Assembly (NCBI RefSeq): GCF_900009145.1
Contig: NZ_LN889796.1
Coordinates: forward strand, 6,204-70,203
Direction of reading: 5' to 3'
Source of the DNA: Planktothrix tepida PCC 9214
GTDB taxonomy: Bacteria > Cyanobacteriota > Cyanobacteriia > Cyanobacteriales > Microcoleaceae
Length of the DNA stretch: 64,000 nt
The notes under the pieces were generated by a model, which was given only the letters and a program-made list of their open reading frames with translations, ran no database searches and was not told where the DNA came from. The number at the start of each line of letters is the position of its first letter. Within the stretch, counting starts at the first letter, position 1. The translations under genes and the position numbers were made by a program. This document shows, in pieces, positions 61,656 to 64,000 of this stretch.

Positions 61656-63491
61656 CTAGTTGCTGATGGGAGAAGTTAAAGGGGATGTAGGAATATTAGA
61701 TTCTGTTCCATAGTTAGGCGTTGAAGTCATCGGGGTTGTTTCTTCAGAAGAAACGGGATATTGGGGTTCTACAGGAACCGTGGGTTCAGAATAAGAATTA
61801 GGAACAGGTTCTTCTGGTAATAAACCTCCCCCGCCCCCCGGTGTCGTCTCCGTTGGTAACGTCCCATTCCCATCTTGAGAATAATTGGATTCTGGCTCTG
61901 TAGAAGGTGAAATTGTTGAATCATTATCACCGGAATAGTTTGTTACAGGAGCCGAAGCCGAGGAGTCGGTAACATTCGGTTCTAATCCTACTTCAGGAGA
62001 ACTGCTTTGTTCTGGCGGAGAAAGTAAATATTCTTCTAATTGAGATTCTGAGGTTGATGAGCTTTTCCCTTCTATTTCAGTAGCAATGCTAGTATCACTA
62101 GATTGCTCAACGGGTGAAGTTTCTTCGGTTTTTGCTTCTGCATCGGAAGGTTCTACTGTTGAGTCATATCCCTCTTCTAAAGGTTGTTCTGTGGAACGTT
62201 CCGCCGCGACTTCCTTGGGATTTTGAGTTTCAACAGAAGGATTTTCAAACATCGGTTCTGTGGAATCTAAATTATTAAAGGGATGATTCAATTGAATATT
62301 GGTTTTCTGACTAATAATGTAGCCATAACGACGGGTAAGATCAAATCCAACCCAACCAAAAAATAAGGATGTAATTAAGAATAAAATCGGCAGTAAAAAA
62401 CCCAGGGAAGGTATCGTTTCTTCCGGTTCCCAAGTCGGAATCGCAACAGGAACAGGTTGAATTTGTGGGGGTGGGGAATTGAGGGGAAAACTGGGTAATG
62501 TCGCAACGGAAGTTAAAGGTTTTTCCTGAACAGAAACGGGGGTTTCAACAACTGCTTTTACCGCTACAGATTTGGGGGGAACAAGTTCAACAACACTAGA
62601 ATTTTGAGGTTGAATCACAGTATTAGGAGATTGAATCGTTGTCGCAATGTCTTCAATGGGTAAAAAAGCAATCCATTGGTCAACACTTTGAGGACGTCGG
62701 GAGGGTTCAATTTCTAATCCCCAGTAAATTAATCGTTCTACAACGGGACTCAAGGTAGGTTGAATTTGTCTTAAAGTCGGTTTAGACGCGCTGAGTAACT
62801 GTTGTGTGGCTTCATTCACTCGCAATGGAGCTTCTAAGGGAGGTTCACCCGTTAACAAACAATAGAACGTCGCTGCCAAACTATAGATATCCGTGGCGGG
62901 AGTTAGGTGTTGATGGGGGAGATAATGTTCTAGGGACGCATAACCGACGGATAAAACCCGGTTACGGATGGGAAACTTGACACTCGGTTCAATAAAGCCA
63001 CTGGTTAAGCCAAAATCAACTAACGTGAGGATGTCTGTCCCTTGATGGCGCAGGATATTCCTCGGTTGCAGGTTACAGTGAAGTAAACCGTGTTGATGTA
63101 GGGTTCTCATGGCCGAAGAAATCTGGCGGATATATTGCAGCGCCTGATGAACCGATAACGGAGAATGCGCGCGTAAGGTTTCTTCTAGGGTTTGACCCGC
63201 AATATAATTCATCACCAAATACGGTAAACCCTTTTCTTCAAAGATGTCCAGCACACGGGCAATATTAGGATGCTGACACTGGCTTAAACGCTTGGCAACT
63301 GTTGCAAATTGCTGTTTGATTTGGGGAAAATCAACGGAGGTGATGAATTTAGGATGCAGCGTTTTAATCACAACCGTTTGATGAGTGAGAGGGTGCATGG
63401 CTTGGTAGGTCACACCAAACTCCCCTTGACCCAGAACAGCATCAATCCGATATTTGCCGTTCTGGAGAACGATTTCCTGCGTTAGATTCAT
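61656..63491 (-). CDS. Ser/Thr kinase-like membrane protein with altered catalytic loop
   Basis: A 611-residue PknB-type protein. The kinase-like domain (about 1-280) keeps the glycine loop GQGEFG, the ATP lysine K43 in VVIKTL, N145 and the DFG Asp D159 in LVDFGL. The catalytic loop reads HCNLQPRN instead of HRDLKPxN: the catalytic Asp is N140 (codon AAC) and the Lys is Q142, so it may be a pseudokinase. One membrane helix follows (about 368-388), then a Ser/Thr/Glu/Pro-rich outer region. The ATG at 63491 is chosen because it lies directly before the kinase domain. Confidence 0.85.
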   Translation of the reverse strand: MNLTQEIVLQNGKYRIDAVLGQGEFGVTYQAMHPLTHQTVVIKTLHPKFITSVDFPQIKQQFATVAKRLSQCQHPNIARVLDIFEEKGLPYLVMNYIAGQTLEETLRAHSPLSVHQALQYIRQISSAMRTLHQHGLLHCNLQPRNILRHQGTDILTLVDFGLTSGFIEPSVKFPIRNRVLSVGYASLEHYLPHQHLTPATDIYSLAATFYCLLTGEPPLEAPLRVNEATQQLLSASKPTLRQIQPTLSPVVERLIYWGLEIEPSRRPQSVDQWIAFLPIEDIATTIQSPNTVIQPQNSSVVELVPPKSVAVKAVVETPVSVQEKPLTSVATLPSFPLNSPPPQIQPVPVAIPTWEPEETIPSLGFLLPILFLITSLFFGWVGFDLTRRYGYIISQKTNIQLNHPFNNLDSTEPMFENPSVETQNPKEVAAERSTEQPLEEGYDSTVEPSDAEAKTEETSPVEQSSDTSIATEIEGKSSSTSESQLEEYLLSPPEQSSSPEVGLEPNVTDSSASAPVTNYSGDNDSTISPSTEPESNYSQDGNGTLPTETTPGGGGGLLPEEPVPNSYSEPTVPVEPQYPVSSEETTPMTSTPNYGTESNIPTSPLTSPISN

Positions 63492-63612
63492 TGTGTGATT
63501 GCTAACTCCCCACCATATACTATCGCCCATACTATAACGATCAAATCGTTTTAGCATAGTCTACCTTTGGTTCTGGGATTGTAGCGCATCTGTGGAAATT
63601 AGCCAACTATAT

Positions 63613-63690
63613 AGGGAAGAGGGAACGGGGAAGGGGAGATGGGGAGAGGGGGAGATGGGGAGATGGGGAGATGGGGAGATGGGGAGGTAC
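63613..63690. repeat. Octameric purine repeat GGGGAGAT
   Basis: About seven GGGGAGAT-type octamers between the divergent kinase-like and response-regulator genes. It resembles, on the opposite strand, the C/T octamer tract before the devC-like gene. Confidence 0.8.
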
Positions 63691-63788
63691 TGGAAGAAGA
63701 TGTTAATATGGTTATTAAAAGTAATAAGCATATAAAATTCAGAAAATCAAATCAATTGCCAACATTCCTGTTATAAACTGGGGGAAAA

Positions 63789-64000
63789 ATGGGAGACATC
63801 AGAATTTTGATCGTGGAAGATGAGTTGCTAATTGCCAAGGGATTAGCAAAAAAATTAGAAAAATTAGAATATGTTGTCGTTGGAATTGCGTCTTCGAGTG
63901 AATCAGCATTACAAAAAGTGGAAGAAACTCAACCAGATATAATTTTAATGGATATTGTCATCAAGGGAGATTTAGATGGAATTGAAACGGCAAAACTCAT
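63789..64000 (+). CDS. Response regulator, partial
   Basis: The start of a receiver-domain protein cut by the window end: VLIVEDELLIAKGLAKKLEK with the acidic pair E/D, then the phospho-acceptor region IILMDIVIKGDLDGIE. The sequence ILMDIVIKGDLDGIETA is typical of receivers that are fused to PAS or histidine-kinase parts in cyanobacteria, but the output lies outside the window. Confidence 0.8.
   Translation, partial: MGDIRILIVEDELLIAKGLAKKLEKLEYVVVGIASSSESALQKVEETQPDIILMDIVIKGDLDGIETAKL

Overview
The window looks like chromosome from a filamentous, non-heterocystous cyanobacterium close to Planktothrix/Oscillatoria (Microcoleaceae). This rests on a low-GC sequence with many GCGATCGC (HIP1-type) octamers, a phytochrome, a cytochrome c6-like gene, a complete hmp gliding/pilus chemotaxis cluster, cyanobacteria-typical families (DUF3067, DUF29, Mo-nitrogenase C-terminal-like, DevCA, DUF4347) and the heptameric short tandem repeats common in this group. 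No rRNA, tRNA or CRISPR array was recognised. The genus is an inference from gene content.

Layout. 0-3.6 kb: an aldo/keto reductase, a PIN-type toxin with its antitoxin, a paralogous solo antitoxin, a NucS-like nuclease and DUF3067. 3.6-14.5 kb: a site-2-type protease, a GpgS-like glycosyltransferase, a phytochrome-PAS-GGDEF-EAL hybrid, FdhD with a YdeP-like molybdoenzyme, CsbD and a cold-shock-domain membrane protein. 14.6-21.2 kb: a 14-unit ankyrin protein, a decayed ORF and a 1513-residue DUF4347/beta-helix/Calx-beta/RTX protein. 21.3-26 kb: HflX, small proteins, a free-standing DALR domain protein and a Crp/Fnr regulator. 26.1-38.7 kb: hmpF, divergent from hmpA-hmpB-hmpC-hmpD-hmpE, a complete chemotaxis-like pathway for type IV pilus-driven motility. 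38.8-45 kb: a cysteine lyase-like enzyme divergent from a RecB/RNase H-like nuclease, then DUF202, phytase-like and GNAT genes. 45-53.2 kb: DevC/DevA-like ABC genes without DevB, cytochrome c6, DUF29, Tex, a MAPEG plus isoprenylcysteine-methyltransferase-like pair, a WD40 remnant and a RHH/ParE pair. 53.4-64 kb: a ClC-CBS-USP channel protein, a Mo-nitrogenase C-terminal-like protein, PBP1C, an intact IS200/IS605 element (divergent tnpA and tnpB), a secreted protein, a Ser/Thr kinase-like protein with an altered catalytic loop, and the start of a response regulator.

How the genes work together. The clearest functional unit is hmpF-hmpABCDE: receptor (HmpD), coupling protein (HmpC), hybrid CheA kinase (HmpE), CheY-like HmpB and PatA-like HmpA, with the coiled-coil pilus protein HmpF encoded divergently. 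The receptor and the kinase both carry very long acidic, probably disordered regions, and HmpE holds about ten short hydrophobic-acidic motifs. Several intergenic spaces are filled by tandem heptamers or octamers or by palindromic repeats, and some of these reach start or stop codons.

The observations most worth a second look are the HmpD/HmpE disordered regions, the kinase with HCN instead of HRD, the ClC protein with Gln at the gating-glutamate position, the mapped ends of the IS200/IS605 element, and a run of five hairpins at 53.2 kb in which two stems differ by compensated changes. No wholly new multi-gene system could be demonstrated from sequence alone.
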